DNA from: a virus
IMG/VR virus record: IMGVR_UViG_3300032282_002939
Location: 1-64,000 of that record
Direction: 5' to 3' (one strand)
Length of the DNA: 64,000 bases
Part shown: one piece after another, positions 31,468 to 40,378 of the stretch
How positions within the stretch are numbered: the stretch's first letter is position 1
Layout of the letters: each line of letters opens with the position of its first letter
Notes under the pieces: model-generated
Told to the model about the DNA's origin: nothing
Seen by the model: only the letters and a program-made list of their open reading frames with translations
Databases searched by the model: none
Made by a program: the position numbers and the translations under genes

Positions 31468-31847
31468 GTCCTACTTTTTAGAATACCTGCAATGTCGGGA
31501 GGAGTCCATCCTTCTGGTTTTAGAACTTTACCATCAGCGCGACGAATAACCTTACCATCAACAAGTTTTGCCATATTAGAACGATGTACTTCGTCAAATA
31601 CTTTATCTAAAGGAATACCGTAAGCAACAGCTGTTCCACATGCGATATAAATTACATCAGCAAGAGCATCAGCAATTCCAACAATATCTGCCTTTTCTTC
31701 CGCTTCTAGATACTCATTAAATTCTTCTTGAAGAAGATCAATTCTTAAATCCCTAATAGAGACATCTTCTGGCACTTCAGGATTTGATCCTATTGTTAGG
31801 TCAAAAGCTTTGTGAAATTCAAAAACATCTTTGTACATATTGCTCAT
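31464..31847 (-). CDS. MazG-like nucleotide pyrophosphohydrolase
   Basis: 127 residues. LLQEEFNEYLEAE and DALADVIYIACGTAVAYG are the EExxE and ExxD motifs of the all-alpha NTP pyrophosphohydrolases, with HRSNMAKLVDGKVIRRADGKV as in the PRA-PH/MazG-like phage type. It may clean the nucleotide pool or lower stress nucleotides. Confidence 0.87.
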   Translation of the reverse strand: MSNMYKDVFEFHKAFDLTIGSNPEVPEDVSIRDLRIDLLQEEFNEYLEAEEKADIVGIADALADVIYIACGTAVAYGIPLDKVFDEVHRSNMAKLVDGKVIRRADGKVLKPEGWTPPDIAGILKSRT

Positions 31848-31848
31848 G

Positions 31849-32385
31849 TTAAATTATCCATTCTGGGGGGTTGCGGTTTTTCCAGGAATGCATTCTAGCC
31901 TTTCCTAGTTTGTAATAGTTTCTATAATTAACGATTGGGTCGTTGCTTATAATATATTGTTTATCCATGGCAGATGGTGGAGTAGTCCAATCCCATTTTT
32001 CTAAGTTTTTAGGAGGGGATTGAAGCATATAACTCAATTCTCCAAAACAAGAATGTTGTTTGCTATAACGAAAAGTATATTCGCTCATCAAAGCAAAGAA
32101 ATGATCAACAAGCCAATTGTAATTTTCAATTGACTCTCTACACCAAACAGCAGAAGGATGATTGGTGTGCGTCGCTGAATATAAAACATTTTCTCGTGAA
32201 TCGCTGAGAACCCAGCGGCGAGCTTTTCTACCAGAAAGAGTTTTCCCTTCAATTTCTTTGCCATCAAGAAATCGATGCGCTGTGGACAACAGTTGGGCGG
32301 ATTCTAGAACCATTTTCACAACATGACGATCAACGAGACAACGGGCTGCAGTCTGCGCGCATCGGTCAACATAGAAAATATTAAT
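31849..32385 (-). CDS. Conserved phage protein with apparent ATT start codon
   Basis: Upstream of the first conventional starts (GTG 32319, ATG 32313) the frame reads INIFYVDRCAQTAARC then LVDRHVVKMVLESAQLLSTAH. Homologues known to me in phages begin MNIFYVD and contain the DKHVVKM part, so translation probably starts at ATT 32385; AAGGAGAG lies five bases before it and no ATG, GTG or TTG precedes 32319. Later THTNHPSAVWCRESIENY is also conserved. 178 residues, function unknown. The GIY-YIG gene ends two bases upstream of the ATT, so the insertion may have altered the start. Confidence 0.75.
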   Translation of the reverse strand: MNIFYVDRCAQTAARCLVDRHVVKMVLESAQLLSTAHRFLDGKEIEGKTLSGRKARRWVLSDSRENVLYSATHTNHPSAVWCRESIENYNWLVDHFFALMSEYTFRYSKQHSCFGELSYMLQSPPKNLEKWDWTTPPSAMDKQYIISNDPIVNYRNYYKLGKARMHSWKNRNPPEWII

Positions 32386-32386
32386 G

Positions 32387-33094
32387 TTAGCTCTCCTTCA
32401 AAGAACAGTTATCAAAATGATAACGTCTCATAGCAAATGCACCTCCATTTTTACCACAGTGTGGGCATGCTGTCAATTCTTGTTTATAACCTTTTTCTCT
32501 TACTGGAGAGAAAGCTTCGTTAAACGCTTTGACTTGTCTGATAAGTCCTTCAGGTGAGATTGACTGTCTAGATCTTTTACCATGTTCTTTAAGTTCATCG
32601 GCATTCATCTTTGAAAATCTTGCTTTTTGAGCTTTACTTTTTAATTGTCTGGAATGTTCACTTTCTTTGCTGCCTTTCTTATTTTTATTGGCAGATGATG
32701 TCAGTGCTTTCTTTTGTTCCTTTGTCATCTTTGATCTCTGAAGCTTTAAGCTCTCTGACATTTTAAGAAGTGTTTCTTCAGAATACTCACGATCTACACA
32801 ACCTTCACCGCCAGCAGTCATGTTATATCCATAACCGTAATCATTTGATCTATAATGTTTTATCCATTTTTGTTCAGCTTCATATATTTTACCACTTTCA
32901 CATTCTTCTAACATTTCGATTTTAAAGTTCTCAGAACCGTATTTCTTCATAGCTTGATATAACAGTCGTCTTTCTTTATTGAGACTTTTGCTACATCTAA
33001 CATGATCTTCAAACCTAGATTCGATTGAATGTTTTGTTATTCCAACGTACTTTTTATTATTAACTTCATTTTTGATTAGATATACGTATGACAT
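32387..33094 (-). CDS. GIY-YIG homing endonuclease with C-terminal zinc finger
   Basis: 235 residues. SYVYLIKNEVNNKKYVGIT is the GIY-YIG core, with R and E residues following; a basic NUMOD-like region (EYSEETLLKMSESLK) precedes a CPHCGKNGG...RYHFDNC zinc finger. AAGGAG precedes the ATG. GATAAATA upstream (33122-33129) could be a weak late promoter. It lies between the deformylase and the ATT-start gene and is probably a mobile insertion. Confidence 0.87.
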   Translation of the reverse strand: MSYVYLIKNEVNNKKYVGITKHSIESRFEDHVRCSKSLNKERRLLYQAMKKYGSENFKIEMLEECESGKIYEAEQKWIKHYRSNDYGYGYNMTAGGEGCVDREYSEETLLKMSESLKLQRSKMTKEQKKALTSSANKNKKGSKESEHSRQLKSKAQKARFSKMNADELKEHGKRSRQSISPEGLIRQVKAFNEAFSPVREKGYKQELTACPHCGKNGGAFAMRRYHFDNCSLKES

Positions 33095-33150
33095 ATGTTA
33101 CTCCTTACTTGACCACATGCTTATTTATCTTTACAGAGTGTTCAAGATAT

Positions 33151-33627
33151 TCATCGCTTCCACTTTTTAAAAGCCTGTTGACGATGATAAGGATTCGCTC
33201 TGCGGAAAAACAATTCTCCATTAAGATGATCTAATTCGTGTTGAAAAATTCTCGCTGTCATTCCAACAAATTGTTTTGTCATTACATCTCCATTAGGAGT
33301 ATTGAATCTTACTCTGATCTGTTGTGGACGCTTTATTTTAACGTACAGATTTGGAAAAGTCAAACATCCTTCTTCAAGGAGAATTTGTTGTTCAGAAAAA
33401 TGAACAATTCTAGGATTTATACAAACAAAATTTTCTGGCTGACCTCTCATAGCAAAAATACGATATGGAACACCAACCTGATTGGCGGCAATACCTATAC
33501 CATTGTTATCATACATAAATTTAACAAGGTCTTTTGAAAATTCAATTAAATCAAAAGGTGGATTAAGAAAATCCACTTCTTGACAAGGAGTTTTTAAAAT
33601 AGAGTCTTTGTCAGATACTAATTCCAT
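33151..33627 (-). CDS. def: Peptide deformylase
   Basis: 158 residues. All three motifs: GIGIAANQVG (43-52), EEGCLTFP with zinc Cys88, and HELDH (130-134). Removes formyl groups from nascent proteins; common in aquatic T4-like phages. Starts one base after gp46 ends. Confidence 0.94.
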   Translation of the reverse strand: MELVSDKDSILKTPCQEVDFLNPPFDLIEFSKDLVKFMYDNNGIGIAANQVGVPYRIFAMRGQPENFVCINPRIVHFSEQQILLEEGCLTFPNLYVKIKRPQQIRVRFNTPNGDVMTKQFVGMTARIFQHELDHLNGELFFRRANPYHRQQAFKKWKR

Positions 33628-35333
33628 TATACAATCCTCGAGAAATTTTTATGTTTTTCAAAACGAATTACTTTATCAAATTTGTCATAAAGCTGATCTG
33701 TTTTATGACTTATTATAAACGTGTTTGTGTCGGAAGTCAAGTCATTTATTAGTTTGAGAAATTCTTCGGTCCCGTTTGAGTCAAGAGAAGAATCAAACAC
33801 CTCATCCATAATTAAAATATTTGTATTGATTGAGTTACGCAGTTTTGCTACTGCTCTCCAAGTAAACAAAATAGCAAGATTAATTCTCATCTTCTCGCCT
33901 TCTGAAAAAGACTCATAGGAGAATTCGTCTCTGTATCTGGATTTAATTGTTTCTTTGAATGTTTCATCCAATTCAAATTGACACATAAATTCCATTGATG
34001 AAAGATATTTGTTTATCAACTTGTTTATGATTGGAATATACTGTTTGATAATTCTTGATTTAATCCCACCATCTTTAAGTAACAAAGAAGCAGCATTCAA
34101 CACCAATTTTTCTTCTATCAAATCAATATGTTTCTTTTTTAACTCGTCATAATCTTGTTCTAATTGAACTATTTTAGAGGAATCTTCTTTTTTATCATCA
34201 ATTTTTAAATTATTAATTTCTTCTATTAAAGTTTCCTTGTAATCGTTCAATGAATTCATTCTAGTTTTTAACTGATGTATTTCTATTTTTTTATCATTTA
34301 TCTCATCGTTCACAGAAAGTATCTGTTTGATTTTTTCTTGTATTTCATTTTGCTGTTCTAGAAGCTTTGGTAAACCTTCATCTATCTCTGATATTTGTGA
34401 ATCTCTTTCTCTAATAGCTTCTGCTTTGAAATTTTTTTCAATAGACTGTTTGCAAATTGGGCAGTCATCATTTTCATGAAAAAAATTCAATTCTTTTTTA
34501 AGAACTGCTCTGTTGGCTTCTATTCTATGTTGTAGAGTTTCAAGAGTTTTTAATTTCTTCTTTATAGAATCTTGATCTTCGGTTTTCAAAGATAATTCTC
34601 TTATCATATTTTCATAATATAATACATCTTTGTATAAGTCTTTTATTTGTATATCTGTTTCTTGTATTCTTAGTTTTTTATCTTCTACGAGCTGTGTATT
34701 GTTATTCTGTAGTTGTGAAATGTGTTCTTTTATTAGTTTTATTTTCTCCTCAACTAGTCTTTTATCGGCTTCACAAGTATATATTTTTTCGTTATTACCA
34801 GAAATTTTATCTTTCAATAGAGTATTCATTGTTGTAAAAATCTGCAGATCAAGCAAATCTTCAATAATATCTCTGCGTTGCCCAGCTGCCAACTGCATAA
34901 AAGGTTGAAATGTAGCTGTGCCAAGAACAACCACTTGACAGAAAGATTTATGGTTTACTTTAATAATCTGTTTTTCTAAAATTTCTTGATAGTCTTTCAT
35001 TTCAGCAGATTGATTAAGAAGCGAACCATTTTGATACACTTCAAATATATTTGGTTTTATTCCACGAATAATTCTATATTTGTTAGAACCTATAGAAAAT
35101 TCAACCTCAACGACCATATTTTTCTGCGTAATGGTATTAATAAGTTGAGGCTTATTAATTTTTCTAAAAGCTTTACCAAACAGAGAAAATGAAAGAGCGT
35201 CGAGAATAGTCGATTTGCCCGCGCCATTCTCTCCAACAATCAATGTGGTATTATTTTTATTCAAATCGATTTCAGTGAAAATATTACCTGTTGAAAGAAA
35301 ATTCATCCATCTAAGTTTTTCAAACAAAATCAT
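33627..35333 (-). CDS. 46: Recombination endonuclease subunit gp46 (Rad50/SbcC-like)
   Basis: 568 residues. Walker A GENGAGKST (34-42), long coiled coils flanking a CPIC zinc hook near residue 297, and Walker B ILIMDEVFDSSLD. With gp47 it resects DNA ends for recombination-dependent replication and helps host DNA breakdown. Four-base overlap with gp47. Confidence 0.95.
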   Translation of the reverse strand: MILFEKLRWMNFLSTGNIFTEIDLNKNNTTLIVGENGAGKSTILDALSFSLFGKAFRKINKPQLINTITQKNMVVEVEFSIGSNKYRIIRGIKPNIFEVYQNGSLLNQSAEMKDYQEILEKQIIKVNHKSFCQVVVLGTATFQPFMQLAAGQRRDIIEDLLDLQIFTTMNTLLKDKISGNNEKIYTCEADKRLVEEKIKLIKEHISQLQNNNTQLVEDKKLRIQETDIQIKDLYKDVLYYENMIRELSLKTEDQDSIKKKLKTLETLQHRIEANRAVLKKELNFFHENDDCPICKQSIEKNFKAEAIRERDSQISEIDEGLPKLLEQQNEIQEKIKQILSVNDEINDKKIEIHQLKTRMNSLNDYKETLIEEINNLKIDDKKEDSSKIVQLEQDYDELKKKHIDLIEEKLVLNAASLLLKDGGIKSRIIKQYIPIINKLINKYLSSMEFMCQFELDETFKETIKSRYRDEFSYESFSEGEKMRINLAILFTWRAVAKLRNSINTNILIMDEVFDSSLDSNGTEEFLKLINDLTSDTNTFIISHKTDQLYDKFDKVIRFEKHKNFSRIV

Positions 35334-36397
35334 TCCAATGACAAAGCCTCTTCATATAATTGATTAATTTTAATTTCTAATTTATCTCTAGGAACATTCT
35401 TTAGGTCATAATTTTGAATATATTTCTTAAAAATATCCAAAGTGCTTTCAGCTTCGTTGATTATATCCTCATCATTCTCGACATCTAAATTGAAATGATC
35501 TTCTACAATTTGCATATCAACAGGATTTTCTTTTTCAAGATTTTCAATAAACCTATCAAACCAATATGGATTTGATTTATTTGTGACAATAACCTTTAGA
35601 ATACAATTAGAATACTGAGAATAATCTATTTTATTTTTGATGAAATTTTCATCTGTGTCGTTATACCAAATTTTTTTGAACATCCTATAAGGATTTTCAA
35701 CAAATTTTATTTCTCTTGTTTCCGTGTCAAATATATGGAATCCTTTCGGATCATCATAATCAGACCAAGTAAACTCAGCATGAGACCCGAGATAAAAGAT
35801 TTGTCCATCACTGGAACGATGATGAAAATGACCGCTAAAAACCATATCAAATTTATTAAAAAGTTTCCTATCGTCTCCATGAGAAACGATCGATCCTTTA
35901 TACATCTCAAATCCCTGAATCTCAAGATGCCCCATACAAATTTGTGCATTGGTCCGCTCCATCTCTTGCAATATTTGATCTCTGTTTTCATCGCAAATCC
36001 AAGGAACAAATAAAATTGGTAGTCCATCAAATTCTATAGTTTCAGCGTTATTAGTATAGGATATGATGTTAGGATAAACTCCAGTAATAAATTCATCAAT
36101 ACTATTAATTTTATTAGTATTTTTATAGTATGTATCGTGATTACCTGCAATAAGGTGCATCTCGATTTGCATAACATGCAATACCTCTAAAAAATCTTTT
36201 CTTAGCCTATTTGCAGTTTGAATGTTTACTTGTTTCCTCTTATCAAAGATATCTCCAAGATGGACAACAGTTGTTATATTGTTCTCTTTCAGATAAGGAA
36301 AAAAACTATTATCTAAAAATTTCTTTGTATAATCATGAAATATTGGGGAGTCGTTCCTTATCCCCCAATGAGTGTCTGTAATAAGAGCTAGTTTCAT
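35330..36397 (-). CDS. 47: Recombination endonuclease subunit gp47 (Mre11-like)
   Basis: 355 residues. Metallophosphoesterase motifs DTHWG, GDIFDKR, GNHDTYY, GHLEI and GHFHHR in order. Its ATG overlaps the stop of the small gene upstream (ATGA). Confidence 0.95.
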   Translation of the reverse strand: MKLALITDTHWGIRNDSPIFHDYTKKFLDNSFFPYLKENNITTVVHLGDIFDKRKQVNIQTANRLRKDFLEVLHVMQIEMHLIAGNHDTYYKNTNKINSIDEFITGVYPNIISYTNNAETIEFDGLPILFVPWICDENRDQILQEMERTNAQICMGHLEIQGFEMYKGSIVSHGDDRKLFNKFDMVFSGHFHHRSSDGQIFYLGSHAEFTWSDYDDPKGFHIFDTETREIKFVENPYRMFKKIWYNDTDENFIKNKIDYSQYSNCILKVIVTNKSNPYWFDRFIENLEKENPVDMQIVEDHFNLDVENDEDIINEAESTLDIFKKYIQNYDLKNVPRDKLEIKINQLYEEALSLE

Positions 36398-36558
36398 TTT
36401 CTTTTTTTACTATTGCGTTCAATCACAGCTGTTGTGAAATCTCTAACAGCCTCGAGCCTCTGTAATAGATATTCTTTCTCGGAAGAATATTCTTTACAAT
36501 TTTCTAACTGTTTAGCTATGTCAACTATATTGACAGGTATCAAATGTTCTAATTTCAT
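36394..36558 (-). CDS. Small protein between gp55 and gp47
   Basis: 54 residues from ATG 36558 with GGAG upstream; helical (VNIVDIAKQLENCKEY) with a basic end (RNSKKRK). First gene after the promoter at 36589-36617 and coupled to gp47 by ATGA. Short linker genes at this point occur in T4 relatives; function unknown. Confidence 0.68.
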   Translation of the reverse strand: MKLEHLIPVNIVDIAKQLENCKEYSSEKEYLLQRLEAVRDFTTAVIERNSKKRK

Positions 36559-36560
36559 TT

Positions 36561-37064
36561 CTATTCTCCAGAAAATTTATTTAACCCTATTATACTAGGT
36601 TTTTTATCTTTAGTCAATTTATTTTCGAAGTTTTCGACAATTCTAGAAGAAATATCATTTGTTTTTAAATGCATATTGTCGGAGTCTTGCCATAATTCAT
36701 TCATCAAAAAACTGTTTTCAAAATTTTTGTGTTTGATATAACTCTGTTTATGTTCTTTTTGAATACGTCGTATAAACGCATTCCAAGCAATTTGTGTGAA
36801 ATATGCAAATGGGTTGTTTGTTTTTTCTGGATCAAAATTGCTAATTGCTGCCAAGCAATCCACTATTCCATCAGAGATCAATTCTTGTTTATACGAATAC
36901 CCAGAGAAATTAGGACGTTTAGCTAAATTATTACATATCAGGAGAATCGATTGACCAATATAGTTAGAAACTTGTGTGTTTGGATTTTCTTTCAATTTAT
37001 TTTTAAAATCAATCATAGCTTCATATAAATCTTTGTTGTTGATATAATTTTTCACTTTTGCCAT
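36561..37064 (-). CDS. 55: Late-transcription sigma factor (T4 gp55-like)
   Basis: 167 residues (T4 gp55 185). GYSYKQELISDGIVDCLAAI and KTNNPFAYFTQIAWNAFIRRIQKE form a sigma region 2-like core. It directs host RNA polymerase to TATAAATA promoters, many of which lie before the virion genes here. Confidence 0.92.
   Translation of the reverse strand: MAKVKNYINNKDLYEAMIDFKNKLKENPNTQVSNYIGQSILLICNNLAKRPNFSGYSYKQELISDGIVDCLAAISNFDPEKTNNPFAYFTQIAWNAFIRRIQKEHKQSYIKHKNFENSFLMNELWQDSDNMHLKTNDISSRIVENFENKLTKDKKPSIIGLNKFSGE
36589..36617 (-). promoter_or_regulatory. Sigma70-type promoter for the gp47-gp46 operon
   Basis: On the - strand TTGACT (36617-36612), 17 bp, TATAAT (36594-36589), inside the 3' end of gp55. 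Confidence 0.75.
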
Positions 37065-37123
37065 AAAATAGCCCTTTACTTAATTTTGAATATGCATTAT
37101 AATCAGTAATGCTGAATTGATAA

Positions 37124-38572
37124 TTAGATAGATAGCTCTACATTGTAGATCTTGTAGTTGAACTTCTCCTCGTTATAGATCTTTACTCTTTCCATGAAAT
37201 GTAGTAAGGTAAAGTTCTTCTTTGTCTTCCAGCTCAGATCATCAGCAATGTCAAATAGAGTAGATTCTGTCTTTGTTTCTGACTTTCTAAGTCCTCTACC
37301 GATAGACTGTAAGTTTCTAATCCTTGACTTTGATGGGCTAGAAAATATAATATTGTGAAGATTCCTAATATTGACTCCTGTAGAAAACGTGCCATAACTT
37401 GCAACAATAATAGCATTTTCTTCCTTTTCTACAATTTTTCGTATCTCTTCTCTTTCTTCACCAGAAACAGATCCAGAAACGAAAAATACCTTTCTATCCG
37501 GAGCTTCTGCTGCTATATTTTTATATAGTTCTTTTCCATGTTTCTCAACAAACTGAAAAAGCAAAAGAGTATTGCCTTGTAAAGATAAAGCTAAGTTACG
37601 TATAAATTTGTTTCTAGCTTCTAATCTCACAAGAAAATCAATTTCTGATTGAAAATCAGAATTGGAAATGGTTTTTCTCTCATGATCTGGATATTTTAAA
37701 ACAATCGCTTTGATTTTAAAGTCTGCTAGATGTTTTTTCTCAATTAGTTCTGCCGTTGAGATTATTTTTCTAACAGGACCAAAAAGTCCTTCTAGAACCA
37801 ATTTATGTGTTTGACTGCCATCTAAAGTTCCTGTGAAACCGAATCTATATTGACAATCTTCTAGTTTTGTTAGAATATTTGTTAGAGATTTAGCTTTGAA
37901 TAAATGAGCTTCGTCGCCAATTACTACATTAAACTGTTTGAAAAATTCTTTAGGCATTTTGTAAATTGACTGCCACGTAGAAATGGTAATTGGTTTAGTA
38001 GATAACTTGTCTTGTCCAGAATATATCCTATGCACCAAAGCATCAGAATTAAAACCATAATCAGCAAAATCGGAAGCCAACTGAGACACAAGAGAAGTAG
38101 TAGGAACAATAATGAGAGTACGTTCAGCATAATACCTCACGAGTAAATAGATAATGAATGATTTGCCAGAAGCGGTGGGTGAAAGTAATAAAGATCTTTT
38201 GTTTCTGACAGCGTGAATAAATGCGTCCATCTGATAGTCTCTTGGTTGCATTTTTGGATTTAGTGCCTTGATGAAATCTTCAGCTTCTTTTATTGAAAAC
38301 TCTTCATCAGGAAATTCTGTCAAATATTCTACAACATAATCTCTTTTTTTAGCAAATTCTTCAATATAACGATTTAAACCTGCATACAGTAAACAATTAA
38401 GGGGGCTTAAAAGTCTTAACTTACCATCCCAAAATTTGTTTCTATATGCAGGCATAAATTTTGCACCGGGAACGTCAAATGTAAAATATTCGCTAAGTTC
38501 CATTACAATTGAAGGTTCTGCAATGATTTTATTATATACTTCGTTTATTTTTTGTATTTGTATTATATCCAT
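37124..38572 (-). CDS. uvsW: UvsW RNA-DNA and recombination helicase
   Basis: 482 residues. SF2 motifs: SPTASGKS (131-138), GDEAH, GFTGTLDG, ASYGTFSTGVNI and QSIGRGLRKS. The N-terminal DNA-binding part (PAYRNKFWDGKLRLL) fits UvsW. It unwinds R-loops and branched DNA and shuts off origin replication late. Confidence 0.94.
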   Translation of the reverse strand: MDIIQIQKINEVYNKIIAEPSIVMELSEYFTFDVPGAKFMPAYRNKFWDGKLRLLSPLNCLLYAGLNRYIEEFAKKRDYVVEYLTEFPDEEFSIKEAEDFIKALNPKMQPRDYQMDAFIHAVRNKRSLLLSPTASGKSFIIYLLVRYYAERTLIIVPTTSLVSQLASDFADYGFNSDALVHRIYSGQDKLSTKPITISTWQSIYKMPKEFFKQFNVVIGDEAHLFKAKSLTNILTKLEDCQYRFGFTGTLDGSQTHKLVLEGLFGPVRKIISTAELIEKKHLADFKIKAIVLKYPDHERKTISNSDFQSEIDFLVRLEARNKFIRNLALSLQGNTLLLFQFVEKHGKELYKNIAAEAPDRKVFFVSGSVSGEEREEIRKIVEKEENAIIVASYGTFSTGVNIRNLHNIIFSSPSKSRIRNLQSIGRGLRKSETKTESTLFDIADDLSWKTKKNFTLLHFMERVKIYNEEKFNYKIYNVELSI

Positions 38573-39009
38573 TATCCACCATTAGTAAATTTTATGAAAT
38601 CTATCGCTGCTCTGATATTATAACCTCTGTTATTCAATGTTTTAATTATAGATTCTAATAATTCAATTTTTTCTTGTTGTATTCCTATTTTCAAAGATAA
38701 TTCTATTATTTCTTTATCAGCTTCCATATACATGGGGATATCTGCTTTTAATATCATCCCTTTGGCTGGCATTCTCCAACCCTTTGTTTTAGTTTCTTCG
38801 TTTGGTCCTTGTGTATAAAACTCGTATTTATCTAGTTTAAGAGATTTCATTTCGTTTTCTAGATTGCGTAATCTTACTCTTTCACCTACCAAAATTTGAT
38901 AATATTTATGATGTAGTTTTGGAATTTTTAAAGATTCATCAGCTAGTTCTGTTTTATCGATAAAGGAGTCTTTTTCCCATATTTGAAATATTTCTTCTGT
39001 TTTCATCAC
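38572..39009 (-). CDS. uvsY: Recombination mediator UvsY
   Basis: 145 residues (T4 UvsY 137). EIFQIWEKDSFIDKTELADESL and IPKLHHKYYQI are UvsY signatures; helical LELLESIIKTLNNR at the end. It loads UvsX recombinase on single-stranded DNA. One-base junction with uvsW. Confidence 0.92.
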   Translation of the reverse strand: MMKTEEIFQIWEKDSFIDKTELADESLKIPKLHHKYYQILVGERVRLRNLENEMKSLKLDKYEFYTQGPNEETKTKGWRMPAKGMILKADIPMYMEADKEIIELSLKIGIQQEKIELLESIIKTLNNRGYNIRAAIDFIKFTNGG

Positions 39010-39035
39010 AACGTCCCCGATACATAATAATTGGA

Positions 39036-39064
39036 ATTATACTATATTTTAAGTATAAAGTAAA
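39036..39064 (-). promoter_or_regulatory. Possible sigma70-type promoter for uvsY-uvsW
   Basis: On the - strand TTTACT (39064-39059), 17 bp, TATAAT (39041-39036). The -35 is weak. Confidence 0.5.
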
Positions 39065-39065
39065 A

Positions 39066-39587
39066 TTAAATTTTGGTAATATCAAACAATGTATACTTAA
39101 ATGTTGCTGACGCTTCTATGTAGTTTACAGACGAATCAGTAGTCAGAAATGTTAGCGCCGAAAGTGATATTGGAAAAGCGTCACGGTAAGTAATGTCGTA
39201 ATTTGGTGTTTTGGTACTTGATAAAATCAATAATGAAATATCTGAATATATTCCATCTCCAGTATATGGTTTTACATCTTGAATTGTCTTATATTCTTCG
39301 TATTTTTCTGGGAATCCTAGTGCTCTGATCCAGTTGTGTATTTCTAGATAATTTGTTAAATCTTCATCTACTTTGAATGTTATATCTAAAGAGCCATATG
39401 TTATATGATCGCCTGGGTATGGTAAATTAACAAAGGGATTTGGTGTATCAACGTTTCTTAATTGAATTGATGGTATATTTACTTTTTGTATGAAAAAGTT
39501 GACATGAGGAGCTTTCTTAATTTGGAAACGAAAATTAAGCGGACTAAGAAAGTTTTTGTTTGATGGCGTATTGTCAATCGCAGACAT
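39066..39587 (-). CDS. Virion structural protein, tail-tube-like fold
   Basis: 173 residues from ATG 39587 (GGAGG upstream). NFRFQIKKAPHVNFFIQKVNIPSI and YGSLDITFKVDEDLTNYLEIHNW follow the pattern of gp19/gp54-type tube and baseplate proteins. It has its own TATAAATA promoter. In T4 the neighbours of uvsY are baseplate genes, so a baseplate role is plausible. Confidence 0.72.
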   Translation of the reverse strand: MSAIDNTPSNKNFLSPLNFRFQIKKAPHVNFFIQKVNIPSIQLRNVDTPNPFVNLPYPGDHITYGSLDITFKVDEDLTNYLEIHNWIRALGFPEKYEEYKTIQDVKPYTGDGIYSDISLLILSSTKTPNYDITYRDAFPISLSALTFLTTDSSVNYIEASATFKYTLFDITKI

Positions 39588-39606
39588 AGAGTTCCTCCAT
39601 TTCAAC

Positions 39607-39614
39607 TATTTATA
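39607..39614 (-). promoter_or_regulatory. Late promoter (TATAAATA)
   Basis: Perfect T4 late -10 on the - strand, 20 bases before the ATG at 39587. Confidence 0.85.
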
Positions 39615-39644
39615 TAAAAAAAGAGGGATCCGAAGACCCCTCTT
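39615..39644 (-). terminator. Rho-independent terminator
   Basis: On the - strand AAGAGGG (39644-39638), 10-base loop, CCCTCTT (39627-39621), then a T-run directly abutting the late promoter. It ends the transcript of the GIY-YIG gene at 39683. Confidence 0.88.
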
Positions 39645-39682
39645 AAAGTTTGCGGCTTGAAACCGTCTTATGTACTTTGCCT

Positions 39683-40294
39683 TCATTGCACAAGTTCAAT
39701 AGTATTTAGTTCTTTTTGTTTTCTAAACTCTTCCCATCTTTTTTTAGATGCAGCAGAAACAGCCAATTTTCTTTTGTTATTGGGATCCGACCATTGTTCT
39801 TTCATACGTTTAGAATTTTCTTGTTTCCATTCAGCTGTATGTGGAGCCTTTTTAATTCCTGTAAGAGCAGCTTTATGTTCTTCGGTTAGAGCTTTACCTT
39901 TTTTAGCAGCAGAAATCGCTGATCCTCGGCTTGGTGGTGCTGGAACGCTTTTACCTTTTTTAGAGAATGATATTTTTTGACCAATAGTTTTTACGGATTC
40001 TGGGTAAGCATGCCAAGCTGTTGTATTTGATTTATTTAAGTTATAATAACGTAATTTTATTTCTTCTGGCTTTATCATGTCTAAATAACGCTGTTCTTCT
40101 TCGTACATATTAATTCTAGATAAATTTGTTTTTAATATACGTCTTTTAAAATCTTCTGACCTAATTCTCCACGCTTGTTTCATCCAAGAAGAACTACATA
40201 TATATCCATCTTCAACAGTTCCCCAATGACAACCGATATAATATCTTTTATGTTTACGATCAAACCAAAGATAAACAAATCCGTATTTTTCCAT
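39683..40294 (-). CDS. GIY-YIG homing endonuclease beside gp23
   Basis: 203 residues from ATG 40294 (GGAGG). KYGFVYLWFDRKHKRYYIGCHWG is the GIY-YIG core; LTEEHKAALTGIKKAPHTAEWK is the NUMOD-like part. Clearly paralogous to the gene at 55090 (same WGT-DGYICSS region). Located between the major capsid gene terminator and the next late unit. Confidence 0.87.
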   Translation of the reverse strand: MEKYGFVYLWFDRKHKRYYIGCHWGTVEDGYICSSSWMKQAWRIRSEDFKRRILKTNLSRINMYEEEQRYLDMIKPEEIKLRYYNLNKSNTTAWHAYPESVKTIGQKISFSKKGKSVPAPPSRGSAISAAKKGKALTEEHKAALTGIKKAPHTAEWKQENSKRMKEQWSDPNNKRKLAVSAASKKRWEEFRKQKELNTIELVQ

Positions 40295-40307
40295 ATTAAC
40301 CTCCAAA

Positions 40308-40334
40308 GAAAAAGCCAGGAGTTTCCCCCTGACT
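40308..40334 (-). terminator. Terminator downstream of gp23
   Basis: On the - strand AGTCAGG (40334-40328), loop GGGAAACT, CCTGGCT (40319-40313), then TTTTTC. A further palindrome (AAGTTATT, loop CAT, AATAACTT) lies just before it. Confidence 0.8.
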
Positions 40335-40378
40335 TTATTTAGTAAAGTTATTATGAATAACTTAATAAAATATATATT

